A stretch of DNA of 64,000 nt from positions 140,815,697-140,879,696 of the forward strand of contig NC_073627.1 of assembly GCF_029407905.1 (NCBI RefSeq), written 5' to 3'. This document shows, one piece after another, positions 52,757 to 63,037 of this stretch (the first letter of the stretch is position 1; each line of letters starts with the position of its first letter). This stretch comes from Bubalus kerabau (lineage: Eukaryota > Chordata > Mammalia > Artiodactyla > Bovidae). The notes below the pieces were generated by a model, which worked only from the letters and a program-made list of their open reading frames with translations, was not told the DNA's origin and did no database searches. The position numbers and the translations under genes were made by a program.

Positions 52757-53363
52757 GTTTGTTACTATAATCATTAGAAGGATGCACTGTCTGTAGCTGT
52801 AAGCATACAGCTAATCACTGGCTCTAAGCACTGTCTGTAAACTGTAAGCCTGCCTAAAGAAACCCTGCCCTGATGCCTTTGTTCAGCTCACAGGGAGACT
52901 TTCTTACCCTGCCCACCTCTGAATGGCTGCCAGAAAGAAATTAGCACATATTCTCCCTGATGCTGGCCAAGCCAAGAGATACTTTGCAAGATTTATGGCC
53001 TTTTTACTTTATTTTCTCAGCTCCTAAACGGTATCCAGACCCTAATTAGATAGTACTCTAGGACATTGGGTTTCCCCGGTGACTCAGATGGTAAAGGGTC
53101 TGCCTGCATTGCGGGAGACCGGGGTTCAACCCCTGGGTTGGGAAGATCTTCTGGAGAAGGAAATGGCAACCCACTCCAGTACCCTTGCCTGGAAAATCTC
53201 ATGGACAGAGGAGCCTGGTAGGCTACAGTCCATGGGGTCTCAAAGAGTCGGACACGACTGAGAAACTTCACTTTCACTAGGACATTAATTCACCATCTTC
53301 CAGACACCCAGCTTTCTGAATAAAGTTGCTGTTTCTTGCCTCCAATTATTGGCCTCTCTTGCA
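52757..53363 (+). repeat. Possible ERV LTR, interrupted by Bov-tA
   Basis: A TG...CA bounded stretch contains a polyadenylation signal AATAAA at 53319-53324, followed by 'GTTGCTGTTTCTTGCC', which resembles a U5 region. The Bov-tA at 53068-53276 splits it. I see no clear target duplication and cannot name a family, so this remains a suggestion. Confidence 0.35.
53068..53276 (+). repeat. Bov-tA SINE with perfect TSD
   Basis: A complete Bov-tA bounded by CTAGGACATT at 53058-53067 and 53277-53286. Confidence 0.97.
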
Positions 53364-53512
53364 GGGAGCTGACTGAGCTTGGATTCATTAACATTATTAC
53401 TCAGCTCTTCATAAAAATTATCTGATTTACCAACTGATTTACCAATACCAACTGTATTGTCAGATCCTTGGAAGAACACAAGTCAACATGTTTCCAGATG
53501 TATTATTACTGC

Positions 53513-53996
53513 TGTTGGTGAAGGAAGGAGACCCCTTCCCGGGTCTGAGAGTGGGCTTTTGTCTAACTCTCGGAAATGAATTGTCTGAGGAGACACATGT
53601 GATGACAAAGCAAGAGACTTTGTTGGAAAAGGCTGCCCGGGCAGAGAGCAGCTGGGTAAGGGAACCCAGGAGGACTGCTCTACCATGTGGATCTCAGTCT
53701 CAGGTTTTATGGTGATGGGGTTAGTGTCCGAACTGTCTCTAGCCAATCATTCTGACTCAGGGTCCTTCCTGGTAACACATGCATTGCTCAGTCAAGATAG
53801 ATGCCAGCAAAGAGGATTCTGAGAGGTGGTAGGACATGTGGCATCTCCTCGTGACCTTTTCCAAATTCTTCTGGTTGGTAGTGGCTTGTTAATTCTGTGT
53901 TCTTTGCCAGGACCTCTTGGCATAAAACAACTCATGCAAATGCTTAGTGTGGTGCCAGGCCAGGGTGGGTGGTTTCAGTCCGTGTTTCCCCTAACA
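53513..53996 (-). repeat. Solo LTR, BTLTR1-like class II endogenous retrovirus
   Basis: The 484-base block begins TGTTGGTGAAGGAAGG and ends CCCCTAACA. Read on the minus strand it has TG/CA ends, a TATA-like 'CCATAAAACC' upstream of 'AGTCTCTTGCTTTG', and the order U3-R-U5 of the ruminant BTLTR1 family as I remember it. The canonical AATAAA reads CAACAAA here, so the polyadenylation signal is lost. No gag, pro, pol or env sequence lies on either side, and no clear 6-base target duplication is visible. Confidence 0.8.
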
Positions 53997-54222
53997 TAGC
54001 TATTTATTTGTTAATTTTCTATTATAGACTGACATCTCCCTTCCACCTCTCACTCCCTCCTTTGACCCTGAATCTTCAACTTTAGACCAAAAAAGTTTTC
54101 ACAGGTCCATTCAGATGAAAATGAGGCAAGGAACAGAGAGCTCCTGCTTTATCGGAATGAAGGAAGCCCCAGAACTCTGGATCGGGGTCTGCAAATAATG
54201 ACATCACAAGTTTGGTGGTGGT

Positions 54223-54421
54223 GGTTTGGTTGCTAAGTCGTGTCTCTTTTGTGACCCCATGTATGGTAGCCCAGCAGGCTCCTCTGTCCCTGGGATTTCC
54301 CAGGCAAGAAGGCGCGGGTTGCCATTTTCCTCTTCAGGGGATCTTTCTGACTCAGGAATTGAACCCAGGTCTCCTGCATTGCAGACAGGTTCATTACCAA
54401 CGGAGCCATCTGGGAAGCCCA
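54223..54421 (-). repeat. Bov-tA SINE
   Basis: An antisense Bov-tA with a (GGT)n-like tail, 'TTGCTAAGTCGTGTCTC' and the head 'AGCCATCTGGGAAGCCC'. A few internal bases are deleted. Confidence 0.93.
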
Positions 54422-54491
54422 GAGTATTTCAGATCAAACCTGAGTTCTAAAGTTAGGACTCTATGTATCTACAAACGGCTTCCATGAACTT

Positions 54492-54517
54492 TTGTTGTTG
54501 TTGTTGTTGTTAAAGTA
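54492..54517 (+). repeat. (TTG)n microsatellite
   Basis: About eight TTG units. Confidence 0.9.
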
Positions 54518-54582
54518 AACAAATGTTATTGTGAAGGGTCCAGTCTACATGTAAAAGGTTCCTTTAGAATAAAAAGACTTGA

Positions 54583-54712
54583 GTCTTCCCTGGAGGTCCA
54601 ATGCTTAAGACTGCCCATCCAGTGCAGGTGGTGTGAGTTTGATCCCTTGTCGGGAAACTAAGGTCCTTTGTGCCTAGTGATGCGGCTGCAAATTTTTTTA
54701 AAAAGGACTTAA
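54583..54712 (+). repeat. CHR-2-type SINE
   Basis: 'GTCTTCCCTGGAGGTCCAAT', 'GATCCCTTGTCGGGAAACTA' and an A-rich tail. Confidence 0.88.
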
Positions 54713-54721
54713 TCTAAAACA

Positions 54722-54862
54722 TTTATTGGGGAGGGAGGTTTAAGAAGGAGGGGACAGATGTATATGTATGACTGATTCATGTTAATATATGGTAGAAACC
54801 AACACAATATTGTAAAGTAATTAGCCTCCAATTAAAAATAGATTAAAAAAAATTTTTTTTAA
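54722..54862 (+). repeat. Bovine-type L1 3' end
   Basis: 'GGGGACAGATGTATATGTAT', 'CAACACAATATTGTAAAGTA' and 'AGCCTCCAATTAAAAAT' match the terminal bovine L1 3' UTR. Confidence 0.9.
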
Positions 54863-55353
54863 ACTCATTTATCGGAGGTCATTCCTCCGATACTGAGAGT
54901 GGTCTCAGTAACAGAGCTGTTATCGGTCTTATCCATCAAATGGACAGCAGCTGAATTTTTCTCATGTTCCCTTTATGCGTAGGAGGCCCACCAACATGTT
55001 TATAAATGACTCTAGTACGAGTGGAGGTAGCTAGGACCAGGGAGCGCACACCATGTGCTGTCAAGTCCTAGAGAGGAGATTGCTTTATCTTTTATTCAGA
55101 TTATCCGTTCTTGCTTTGGGCGTAGAATTGTCTTTAAAAGGTTATTTAATTCACACTCCCAGGGAATTCTGGGATCTTCGTTTCTGTCTGGCCTGCCTGA
55201 CCACTCCCAGTGTTGGCAGATTACCATGTGTGAGGCTGTTCTGCCCAGGGATGCACACCAAAAGTGGTCAGGACATGTCCCGCTGGTGAGATGGAGCTTC
55301 CAAAGATGTGTCAGAAAATTTTCCTCCCACTCCCTTCTTCCTTCTTCATTGAA
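54863..55353. other. Single-copy DNA, nothing recognised
   Basis: No repeat recognised. Two overlapping frames (78 and 131 codons, from 55053) have no known domain, and the longer one runs into the next SINE. Confidence 0.45.
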
Positions 55354-55364
55354 TGTAATGTCTT

Positions 55365-55663
55365 TTTTTAATACATTTTTATTTTTGGCTGTGCTGGGCC
55401 TTTGTGGCAGTGCTCGGGCTTCTCCTTGCAATGGCTTCTTCTGTTGCTGAGCATGGGCTCTAGGGCATACAGGCTTCAGTAGTTGCGCTGTGTGAGCTCT
55501 GTAGTTGTGTCTTGCTGGCTCTAGAGCATAGGCTCAGTAGTTGTGGCACATGGGCTTAGTTTCTCTGCAACATGTGGGATCTTCCCAGACCAGGGATCAA
55601 ACCCACGTCTCCTGCATTGGCAGGTAGATGTTTTACCACTGAGCCAGCTGGGGAAGCCCCAAG
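55365..55663 (-). repeat. CHR-family SINE, long form, with TSD
   Basis: An antisense long CHR flanked by TGTAATGTCTT at 55354-55364 and 55664-55674. Confidence 0.97.
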
Positions 55664-55674
55664 TGTAATGTCTT

Positions 55675-56131
55675 GAATTGCCAAGGCAGGTCCAACTCGA
55701 TAGGGCACAGGATAATATGAAAGTTATACAACTGGAGAACAAACCCCAGTGGAGATGGTGATGGAATTTACACTGTAGTGTATCCTCTTTTATTTCCTTC
55801 TTCTGTGATTTCAGATAAGTTAAACTTACAGAGTTATTCTGTTGGTAAACTTACAAGGGAATTCCCAGTTCATCTACATCATGAATTCTGAATACTGGCC
55901 AAAAAAAATCTTAAGCTTTTTATATATAAAGCATAAATGTACATATACTTCATAAACATATACAGTATATCTGGTGGTATGAAAATTCTATAAGAAAGAG
56001 AAATTAGGAAAATGTATTTTTAAAAGGGCTCCTTAGGGATGCGGTAATGAAAAAACAATCGAGAGACACTAACAGAACAGTGTCTTCAGACGAATTAAAT
56101 CAGAATCTAGGCATGGAATCCAAGCAATACT
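55675..56131. other. Single-copy DNA, nothing recognised
   Basis: AT-rich, with no identifiable element. Confidence 0.45.
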
Positions 56132-56258
56132 CTTTTTCATTGTTTTTGGCTGAGATGCATTGTTTGTGGGCTATTAGCTCCCTGACCAGGGATTGAACTC
56201 AGGGGCCCTGCTGTGAAAGTGCTGAGTCTTAACCAATGGACCACTAGGGAATTCCCAA
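56132..56258 (-). repeat. CHR-2-type SINE
   Basis: An antisense CHR-2 with 'GCTATTAGCTCCCTGACCAG' and 'GGACCACTAGGGAATTCCC'. Confidence 0.92.
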
Positions 56259-56495
56259 TAGTATTTTTTAAACTATTTCTCTTTTCTAAAAAAATTTGTT
56301 TATTTATTGAAGTATAGTTGATTTATAATGTTGTGTGATGTTCAGGTGTTTAGCTGTAGACCAAAGTGATTTGAATACATATATACATAGATATATTTAC
56401 ATATGCATAAAAGAATATATGTTGAGGTGTAGAACAAAGTGATTCAAATATATATATTTATATATAATATATATATATATATATTCTTTTCTCAG

Positions 56496-56715
56496 TGCAA
56501 TCAAAGATTTATACTCAGATTTAATATTATTCTAAAAAAAAGTTTTTTCAAGGGAAGGTGTAACTGTAAAATGTCAGTACTAGAATTAAGTCCCGTAAAT
56601 TTGTTTTGAGGTGGAATGTGGCCAGGATAGTTCTCAGGTTGTGCTAGAGCAGCACTTTGTTACATGGAAGACAGGTTTTATAAGCAGCCTTTGAATCCAG
56701 CCAGTCAAGTGTAAT
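56496..56715 (+). other. Non-SINE 5' extension of the inserted Bov-A2
   Basis: 220 bases of sequence that I cannot assign to a repeat lie between the left TSD and the first base of Bov-A2. Because the TSD encloses both parts they probably arrived together, as a 5' transduction. Confidence 0.6.
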
Positions 56716-56999
56716 GGAGAAGGCAATGGCACCCCACTCCAGTACTCTTGCCTGGAAAATCCCATGGACAGAGGAGCCTGGTGGGCTGCAGTCCATGGGG
56801 TCGCTAAGAGTTGGGCACGACGGAGCGACTTCACTTTCACTTTCCACTTTCATGCATTGGAGAAGGAAATGGCAACCCACTCCAGTGTTCTTGCCTGGAG
56901 AATCCCAGGGACGGGGGAGCCTGGTGGGCTGCCGTCTATGGGGTCGCACAGAGTCGGACACGACTGAAGTGACTTAGCAGCAGTAGTAGCAGTAGCAGC
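56716..56999 (+). repeat. Bov-A2 SINE, 3' part of a 504-base insertion
   Basis: A complete two-monomer Bov-A2 from 'GGAGAAGGCAATGGC' to an interrupted AGC/AGT tail. The TSD is ATTCTTTTCTCAG (56483-56495) and ATTCTTTTTCAG (57000-57011), so the insertion starts 220 bases before the SINE. Confidence 0.95.
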
Positions 57000-57125
57000 A
57001 TTCTTTTTCAGATTCTTTTTCCTTACAGGTTATTGCAAAATATTGAATGTAATTCTCTGTGCTATACAGTAGGACCTTGTAGGTTATCTGTTTTATATAT
57101 TTTCTACTGTAGTAGAAAAATCCAC

Positions 57126-58504
57126 AGCCAGGTTTGCAAACCACTGACCCAAATCAACTCCCTATTATTCCATGGAAAACTGAGGATCGAAAAAGAAAAA
57201 TAACCAAACCAGACAGAAGTAGGGTTCCTCTTGACTACCATGCTAAAGTTGTTTTCACTGTGCTCTAGTGTCTTTTCCAATTTTATTTTCTCTGCTGTCT
57301 CATGAGGCTTTATTACATACTAGCCTGTTGATGGTTTGTTCCCTGTTTTTAGACCAAACTTTATCCGACAGTTTGAGTAATAATGTATGACTCTTTGTAA
57401 AAATTGAAAATGTACTCCATGCATGTGGTTTTGAAAAATTCAAATAGAAAAAGTACATTATGAGAACTAAGTTTCTCTTTTTCAACCCCGACTCCAGTCT
57501 CCCAGTCACCAATCCACTTCCCCAGATGTAGGCTCTGTGCCAAGTCTCTTGAGTATTTGTCCAACAAATTTCTGTACCTCCTTCTATCCCTTTTAAATAA
57601 TGAAAGTACTTGATAATTATACAGAAAAAAAAAAAGCTCAACTTAGAGCTCCCAAGTATCTACACTTCTAGCTCCAGTGTCTCTTTTTCAGGGTTTGCTA
57701 ATGACAACTACACATCCTTTTCCAAGAGTGAAAATAACATCATTTTGAACAGCGCTATGATTATACTTTCATTTTATACCGAATTTGCTTACACCGGAAA
57801 TGTCCCAGCTATAAAATAAGACCACAACAGGCCGTCTTATTGTCCTGCCCTAAGGCAGCAGTCTTTGTAAGTTTTCCAACATTTCACAGAACAATTGACT
57901 TAACAGAGGAAAAAAACCTTGCTGATCACAGATTTCCTTTTCTTTCTTTTCTGGCTTTTTTTGTTTTGGTTTGGTTTTTGTTGTTATTCTAAGAGCAAAT
58001 TGCTTTAAGCACAAAATTGATCAAACTCCTGTATACCAGATATATTCAGTAAACTGTAAAAGGCATGGTGGCCTTTCAAATGCATGTAAGCACATACTAT
58101 CCTTGTCGGATAACTTGTAGAGTTTGACTATTGATTCCTCACTTTGGTAATAAATCTTTTTTTTTTTTTTTTTAAGAGCATCTTTTTGTCTTACCAGAAC
58201 ATTCCTATTGTCCCAAAAGTAACCCAAGGCAGTGACAGGCTGTAGACTCTTCTTCTAGGCTGATAACTAATCTCCTAAATTCTGCTCCTTTTCTCCACCC
58301 AACCCCCAACTCTGAAGCGTTACCCTAAGGAGAAAAAATTTGTTTTTTAATTCTTTGGGAGAATACATTTTAAAAAACCATTCTCTTGGAATTTATCCCT
58401 ACCCAGAACATGCTGACATAGAAGTGATAATGGTTAAATTTAGAAAGTTCTTTCTCAAATCAAAGAATACTCAAGTTGAGAGGGAAAACAGAGCTCGAGC
58501 TCTC
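57126..58504. other. Single-copy DNA, nothing recognised
   Basis: About 1.4 kb without a recognised dispersed repeat. A T-run lies at 58158-58174. Short open frames only (up to 113 codons, minus strand, 57300-57641, without a recognisable domain). Confidence 0.5.
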
Positions 58505-58599
58505 CTGTTATTTCATTTTACAGAGAAGGCAATTAAAGATGAGGGAGGTTGACTGGTGTGTCCAGGGTCATGTGGGAAAACTCACTCCATTTTCTCAGT
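58505..58599 (-). repeat. MIR SINE remnant
   Basis: 'CATTTTACAGAGAAGGCAAT' and 'GTGTCCAGGGTCATGTGGG' fit antisense MIR. The CHR-2 that follows breaks it. Confidence 0.65.
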
Positions 58600-58614
58600 A
58601 AATAGTTGCTAGGT

Positions 58615-58785
58615 AGGGATGTCCCTGGTGGTCCAAAAGTTAAGACTACCTTCCAGTGCAGAGGTGAGGGTTCGATCCCTGGTTGAGGAGCTAAGACCCC
58701 ACATGCCTGGAGACCAAAAAAAAAAAAAAAAAAAAACAGAAAAGAGAAATAATATTGTAACAAATTCAATAAAGACTTAAAACAA
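58615..58785 (+). repeat. CHR-2-type SINE with TSD
   Basis: The head 'GTCCCTGGTGGTCCAAAAG' leads into the body, an internal A-run of 21 and 'GTAACAAATTCAATAAAGAC'. AAATAGTTGCTAGGT (58600-58614) and AAATAGTTCCTGGGT (58786-58800) flank it. Confidence 0.95.
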
Positions 58786-58800
58786 AAATAGTTCCTGGGT

Positions 58801-59509
58801 GCCTACTCAGAGCCCGGCATGGCCCAGGCTTTGGGGCCCAGCAGTTGGTATGTTCCATTAGGATGTGAGTGGCAGTGCCAGCGCTGGAAATCAGGTTCTG
58901 TCCTTCCCCACCCTCTGTCGCAGTCCCCTGGAGTGGTGGTGGGGAGACCTCTGGCCTTGCCTCCTAAGAGAATCAGCACTCACAGCAATAAAAATATTAC
59001 AGTTTCCAGGAAGATGGAACTTCATTTTTCTCAGTCCCTTCTGGCAGGAATCTAAGGTCATTTGGGAGGAAGCCAGGGACATGAATGTGTCTTTATTTGT
59101 AGAGATAATGCCACATCCCAGCACCCATAGGACGCAAGCCTTGGGTGACTTACAGATACCCCCCTATAGTCATGGTCACACATACCCTTGAAAGTCAAGA
59201 GGGGAGCAGAGCTAGAAGTGGCCACGGCACCCACGGAATACACCCAGCTGACCTACTCAGGGATTACAACAAGGCTTTGTCTCCTCTAGAAATGTGCTGG
59301 AGACAATTTAGCCACAAACAGAACATAGCCCAGCTATCTGACTTTCAACCAACGACTCACTTGTTTCTGAAATATCTATTTATTTTAGCTTCATGACTTA
59401 ACAGCAATAGTGTGAGGTAAGATGACATGAATCACTTAGAGCCTTTCAGATGGTGAAATAACAGCCTCAAAAAGAAAAAATAAAACAAATCGTACAGACA
59501 GGCACAAGG
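58801..59509. other. Single-copy DNA, nothing recognised
   Basis: Several short overlapping open frames (up to 108 codons at 58865-59191) without known domains; no repeats recognised. Confidence 0.45.
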
Positions 59510-59569
59510 CGTGCACGTGAGCACATGAAAAAATGCACGTGCGTGTGCACACACACACACACACACACA
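59510..59569 (+). repeat. (CA)n microsatellite with a CACGTG-rich lead
   Basis: About thirteen CA units at 59543-59568, preceded by alternating purine-pyrimidine 'GTGCACGTGAGCACATG' sequence. Confidence 0.9.
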
Positions 59570-59679
59570 GCTAAAACTCATCCTCACAAAAATAAAATCT
59601 GACAAGAGGAAACTTGACGGGACACTAATTCTGAAATACTCTATGAATGAGTATTCATTCTGTTAAGAAATTCCAAATA

Positions 59680-60010
59680 AAGGAGTGAGCCTTAAGGACA
59701 TTATGCTAAGAGAAATAAGCCAGTTTGAAAAAGAAATTTATAGTATGGTTCACTTATATGAAACATCTAGATTATTCAAATGCATAGAAACAGAAAGTAA
59801 AATGGTAGTTGCTGGGGGCCCCAAGGGATGAGGAAATGGGGAGTTGTTTTTTTAGCAGGTACCGAGTTTCAATTTTGCAAGGTGAAAAAGTCCTGGCGAT
59901 GGATGACACAACAACGTGAATATATTTCATAATGCTGAACTGTACTCAAAAATGGTTACAATGGTCAATTTTACGTTATGTGCATTTCACCACAATTAAA
60001 TTTTTTTTCA
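59680..60010 (+). repeat. Older L1 3' region
   Basis: 'GCTAAGAGAAATAAGCCAG', 'ACAGAAAGTAAAATGGTAGT', 'TTGCAAGGTGAAAAAGTCCT' and 'TGTACTCAAAAATGGTTACA' are typical of L1MA/L1MB-type 3' sequence in sense orientation. Confidence 0.8.
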
Positions 60011-60191
60011 AATAGAAAAGAAGTAATACTTTCCATCAAGAGTTTTCTATCATATCTGAGGTACTATAAATAGGTAACAGGGAGGTAAATTAAGTCCTTG
60101 AGGGCCTGTGAGTTCAGTTGATGAAAGCCAGAACTGCAAGAGAGAAGACAATGTTCATTTACATAGGTGCTTAGGAGCGCACCTAGAAAGT

Positions 60192-60420
60192 TGTTGTTGG
60201 GTCGCTAAGTCGTATCTGACTCTCTGCAACCCCATGGACAGCAGCATGCCAGGCTTCCCTATCCTTCACCATCTCCTGGAATTCATTTCCTGGACATGCT
60301 CAAACTCGTGTCCATTAAGTTGGTGATGTCATCCAACTACCTCATCCTCTGTTGCCTCCTTCTCCTCCTGCCTTCAATCTTTCCCAGTGTCAGGGTCTCT
60401 TCCAGTGAGTTAGCCAGTAG
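60192..60420 (-). mobile_element. BovB LINE, 3' end
   Basis: About 230 bases of antisense BovB terminus: 'GGTCGCTAAGTCGTATCTG', 'CCATTAAGTTGGTGATGTC', 'CTTCAATCTTTCCCAGTGTC'. Confidence 0.9.
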
Positions 60421-60665
60421 TTTAGCTCGATACCTTACATTAGGGGCTTATTTAAATAGTTGAATAGGGAAAAGAGAAGGGGGAAACAGGGTTCTTTGGA
60501 AAGATCGAACGCGTTTCTTTAGGGAAAACAAACGGGTTTTTAGGAGAAAAATAACTTTTATACCACTGTGGCATAATTTTGGATTACTTCATAGGAGTTC
60601 TTTCATAGATGTTCAGGAGGTGCTGTTTGTAATATTTCCCTAAGCTTTAATCAAAATATATGGCA

Positions 60666-60818
60666 AATGGCAGCCTAGATGGGAGGGAAGTTTAACGGAG
60701 AATGGATACATGTATATGTACGCGTGGCTGAGTCCCTTTGCTGTCCACCTGAAACCATCACAACATTGTTAATTGGCTATACTTCATTACAAAATAAAAA
60801 GATTTTAAAAAATATATA
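60666..60818 (+). repeat. Bovine-type L1 3' end
   Basis: 'GGCAGCCTAGATGGGAGGGA', 'TGTATATGTACGCGTGGCTG', 'CACAACATTGTTAATTGGC' and an A-rich end. Confidence 0.85.
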
Positions 60819-61305
60819 TGTCACATGAACCTCTTTCTTCCTGACAAGGAGTCCCAATTTTAAATTTGTCAACTTTCTCTGTTTGTTCAATTTTAACCCA
60901 CAATACACAGACACTAAAAGCTCAAAATATCTTCTGAGATCAGTTGTCATTGGAGAGGACACAGTGAAGTGAAAAAATTAGGAGCTGTATGTTGGTAGAA
61001 AATGTGATTTTATACCTGCGGAGGGGGTGCCTGTTGGAGGGCGCATAGGATTTGATTTTTGCTGTGGAGTCCAAAGCCCAGAAGAAATGACGTTATAATA
61101 ACCTGCCCTCCTTGAAGGCATGTTCTCTGGTTCTCAGGACCAGAGCAGCTCTAGAGTGTTTTTGAGGGGCTGTGTGTCTATTTCAGGGCATTTTCCCAGG
61201 AATGCTTTGACTCTTAAAATCTCTGTGCTTTACTACTTCACTGCAAGTATTTGGAATAAGCCTCTTTTTTTCTAAGGAGTTTTCCAGGAGGAGTAAGAAA
61301 CGTTC
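60819..61305. other. Single-copy DNA, nothing recognised
   Basis: No repeat, exon or RNA gene identified. Confidence 0.45.
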
Positions 61306-61455
61306 AAAGCCTTGTCACTCAAATTGTGACTCTGGATCAACATCACGTGGGAGCTAGTTAGACATGTAGACATCTCAGGCCCCACCCCTGACCTACTGCA
61401 TCCTCATCATCTGCATTTCAACAAGATCCAAAAGGGATTCTTGTACCACTGAGAG
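61306..61455. mobile_element. MER5A-like hAT remnant
   Basis: 'GGATCAACATCACGTGGGAG', 'TCTCAGGCCCCACCCC', 'GACCTACTGCATCC' and 'CTGCATTTCAACAAGATCC' match the core of the MER5A/B non-autonomous Charlie elements. The TIRs are too decayed to call. Confidence 0.8.
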
Positions 61456-61656
61456 GCTGCTGAGACAAGGTGCAGTTCGCTTCTTCTTCATTCAGTCTTT
61501 CCTAAAATCTGAGATCCCCTGGCTTAGAAGTTTCAAGTTACCTTAAAAATTTTATATGAAAATAGAAATTTCATACCTGTAGGTCTCTATGATAACAACA
61601 ATTGCTTCTGGAGGAAAGTACTGGGAGAATCTTCAACATTACCTTTCTTTGGCTTG

Positions 61657-62046
61657 AATTTTTTTTTTTTTTTTTTTTGGTATGTGCCCAGATTAGTTTT
61701 TTTGCATGTGTGTTTCTGTTTTTTGTTTTTGTTTTTTTGCAGTTGAGATGTTAGATCCCTGCGTGTGTGTTAATCGCTTCAGTCATGTCCGACTCATTGT
61801 GACCCCATGAACTGTAGCCCGCCAGGCTTCTCTGTCCATGGAATTCTCCAGGCAAGAATAGGAGAATTGGAGTAGGTTTCCATACTCTAGTGGATCTTCC
61901 CAACTCAGGGATCAAACCTGGGTCTCCTGCATTGCAGGCAAATTCTTCACTGTCTGAGCCACCAGTTAGATCCCTGACCAGGGTGCAAACCTATGCCTAC
62001 TGCAGTGGAAGCTCAGTCTTAACGGCTAGACCACCAGGCAAGTCCG
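61657..62046 (-). repeat. CHR-2-type SINE split by Bov-tA
   Basis: The T-rich tail and 'GTTAGATCCCTG' lie left of the Bov-tA; 'GACCAGGGTGCAAACC' and 'AGACCACCAGGCAAGTCC' lie right of it. One antisense CHR-2. Confidence 0.9.
61762..61964 (-). repeat. Bov-tA SINE with perfect TSD, inside CHR-2
   Basis: An antisense Bov-tA flanked by GTTAGATCCCTG at 61750-61761 and 61965-61976. It postdates the CHR-2. Confidence 0.98.
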
Positions 62047-62109
62047 CAGATTACCTTTACCATGGTAAACGTGTATCCTTTCTAACCAGCACATTCCCTA
62101 GACCATTAT

Positions 62110-62262
62110 AATTTACCAAGTACTTTCTTATTCATGATTTCACCAATACTCTGAACATCCTTACCAAGAAAGCAATACACTGAGCTAATCCTATGTTACA
62201 GATGAAGATGGTGAAGTACAGAAATAAAAGGCATGAAGAAACGTTGAAAATTAGAGCCAAAA
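62110..62262 (-). repeat. MIR SINE
   Basis: 'ACCAAGTACTTTCTTATTC', 'TATGTTACAGATGAAGATGG' and 'GAAGTACAGAAATAAAAGG' fit antisense MIR. Confidence 0.65.
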
Positions 62263-62279
62263 TTAGGATCCAAGTGTTT

Positions 62280-62395
62280 AAAATATCTTTATTATGAAAA
62301 ATTTCAAATGTTACAAAACAGACAATATTATAATAGAATCACATGTATCTATCACTCCCACCCCCTACTCCATTATTATTATATGTGTGTATATA
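62280..62395 (-). repeat. Possible L1ME-type 3' end
   Basis: 'TTTATTATGAAAAATTTCAA' and 'ATCACATGTATCTATCACTC' resemble the antisense end of an old L1; family uncertain. Confidence 0.5.
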
Positions 62396-62404
62396 TATAT
62401 TTTC

Positions 62405-62419
62405 CCCCCCCCCCCCCAG
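62405..62419 (+). repeat. Poly-C run
   Basis: About fifteen C residues after a TATATTTT stretch; length in the assembly may be unreliable. Confidence 0.85.
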
Positions 62420-62429
62420 GTAAAATGTA

Positions 62430-62827
62430 CATTGAAATGCACAAATCTTATCCGGATCCTTCCCCCACCCCCCAATTCCAGTCTTGTTTGGCAGAAATCT
62501 GGCTCAGTTGCCTCCCAGATGTAAATGCTATTGACGGATTTCCTGCTGTTTCCTACAGGGAGTTGAATCATCCTTCCCTCGATTTAGGTTTGCTTTGAAA
62601 AGAGGAATGCCTTTGTTTTCAGTGGAAAAGTATATGGGTACCAAGTCTGGCTGCTGCATTGTTACCCATTCACAAGTGCAACCCAGGAATGCCTTCTTGA
62701 AACTGTCCCTTGGCCATTAGTCAAAAGCCTCCCTTCAAAATGGAAGGTCAGAGCCTCTTAGCCCTGTTCCACCCCCAGCCAGTCTCACACCCGTCCCCTA
62801 AGCGCTCCCCACTCTGAGTGGGCCCTT
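62430..62827. other. Single-copy DNA, nothing recognised
   Basis: No identifiable element. Confidence 0.45.
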
Positions 62828-63037
62828 TGAAAGTGAAATGAAAGTGTTAGTGTCCAACTCTTCACAACCCCATGGACTGTAGCTCGCCAGGCTCCTCTGT
62901 CCATGGAAATCACCAGGCAAGAGGGGATAGCCCTCTTGAGGGGATAGCCATTCCCTTCTCCAGGGGATCTTCCCACCCTGGGATCAAACCCGCGTCTCCT
63001 GCATTGCAGGCAGATTCTTTACCATCTGAGCCACCAG
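62828..63037 (-). repeat. Bov-tA SINE with a small internal duplication
   Basis: An antisense Bov-tA. In place of the usual 'AATACTGGAGTGG' it carries GAGGGGATAGCC twice (62921-62932 and 62938-62949, period 17). Confidence 0.93.

Larger units (their letters stand above)
56285..57125 (-). repeat. L1 3' UTR, split by a Bov-A2-bearing insertion
   Basis: 56285-56495 ('TATTGAAGTATAGTTGATTT', 'ACAAAGTGATTCAAATATAT') and 57000-57125 ('CAGGTTATTGCAAAATATTG', 'TGCTATACAGTAGGACCTTG') are consecutive parts of an antisense artiodactyl L1 3' UTR. They overlap only in the duplicated ATTCTTTT(C)TCAG. Confidence 0.85.

Noticed and set aside
59510..59569. CRISPR-like or regulatory array in the CACGTG/CA stretch
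   Set aside because: It is a dinucleotide microsatellite with a purine-pyrimidine lead; there are no spacers, and the genome is mammalian.
62921..62949. 17-base duplication in a Bov-tA as a functional motif
   Set aside because: Small slippage inside a SINE, without any wider pattern.
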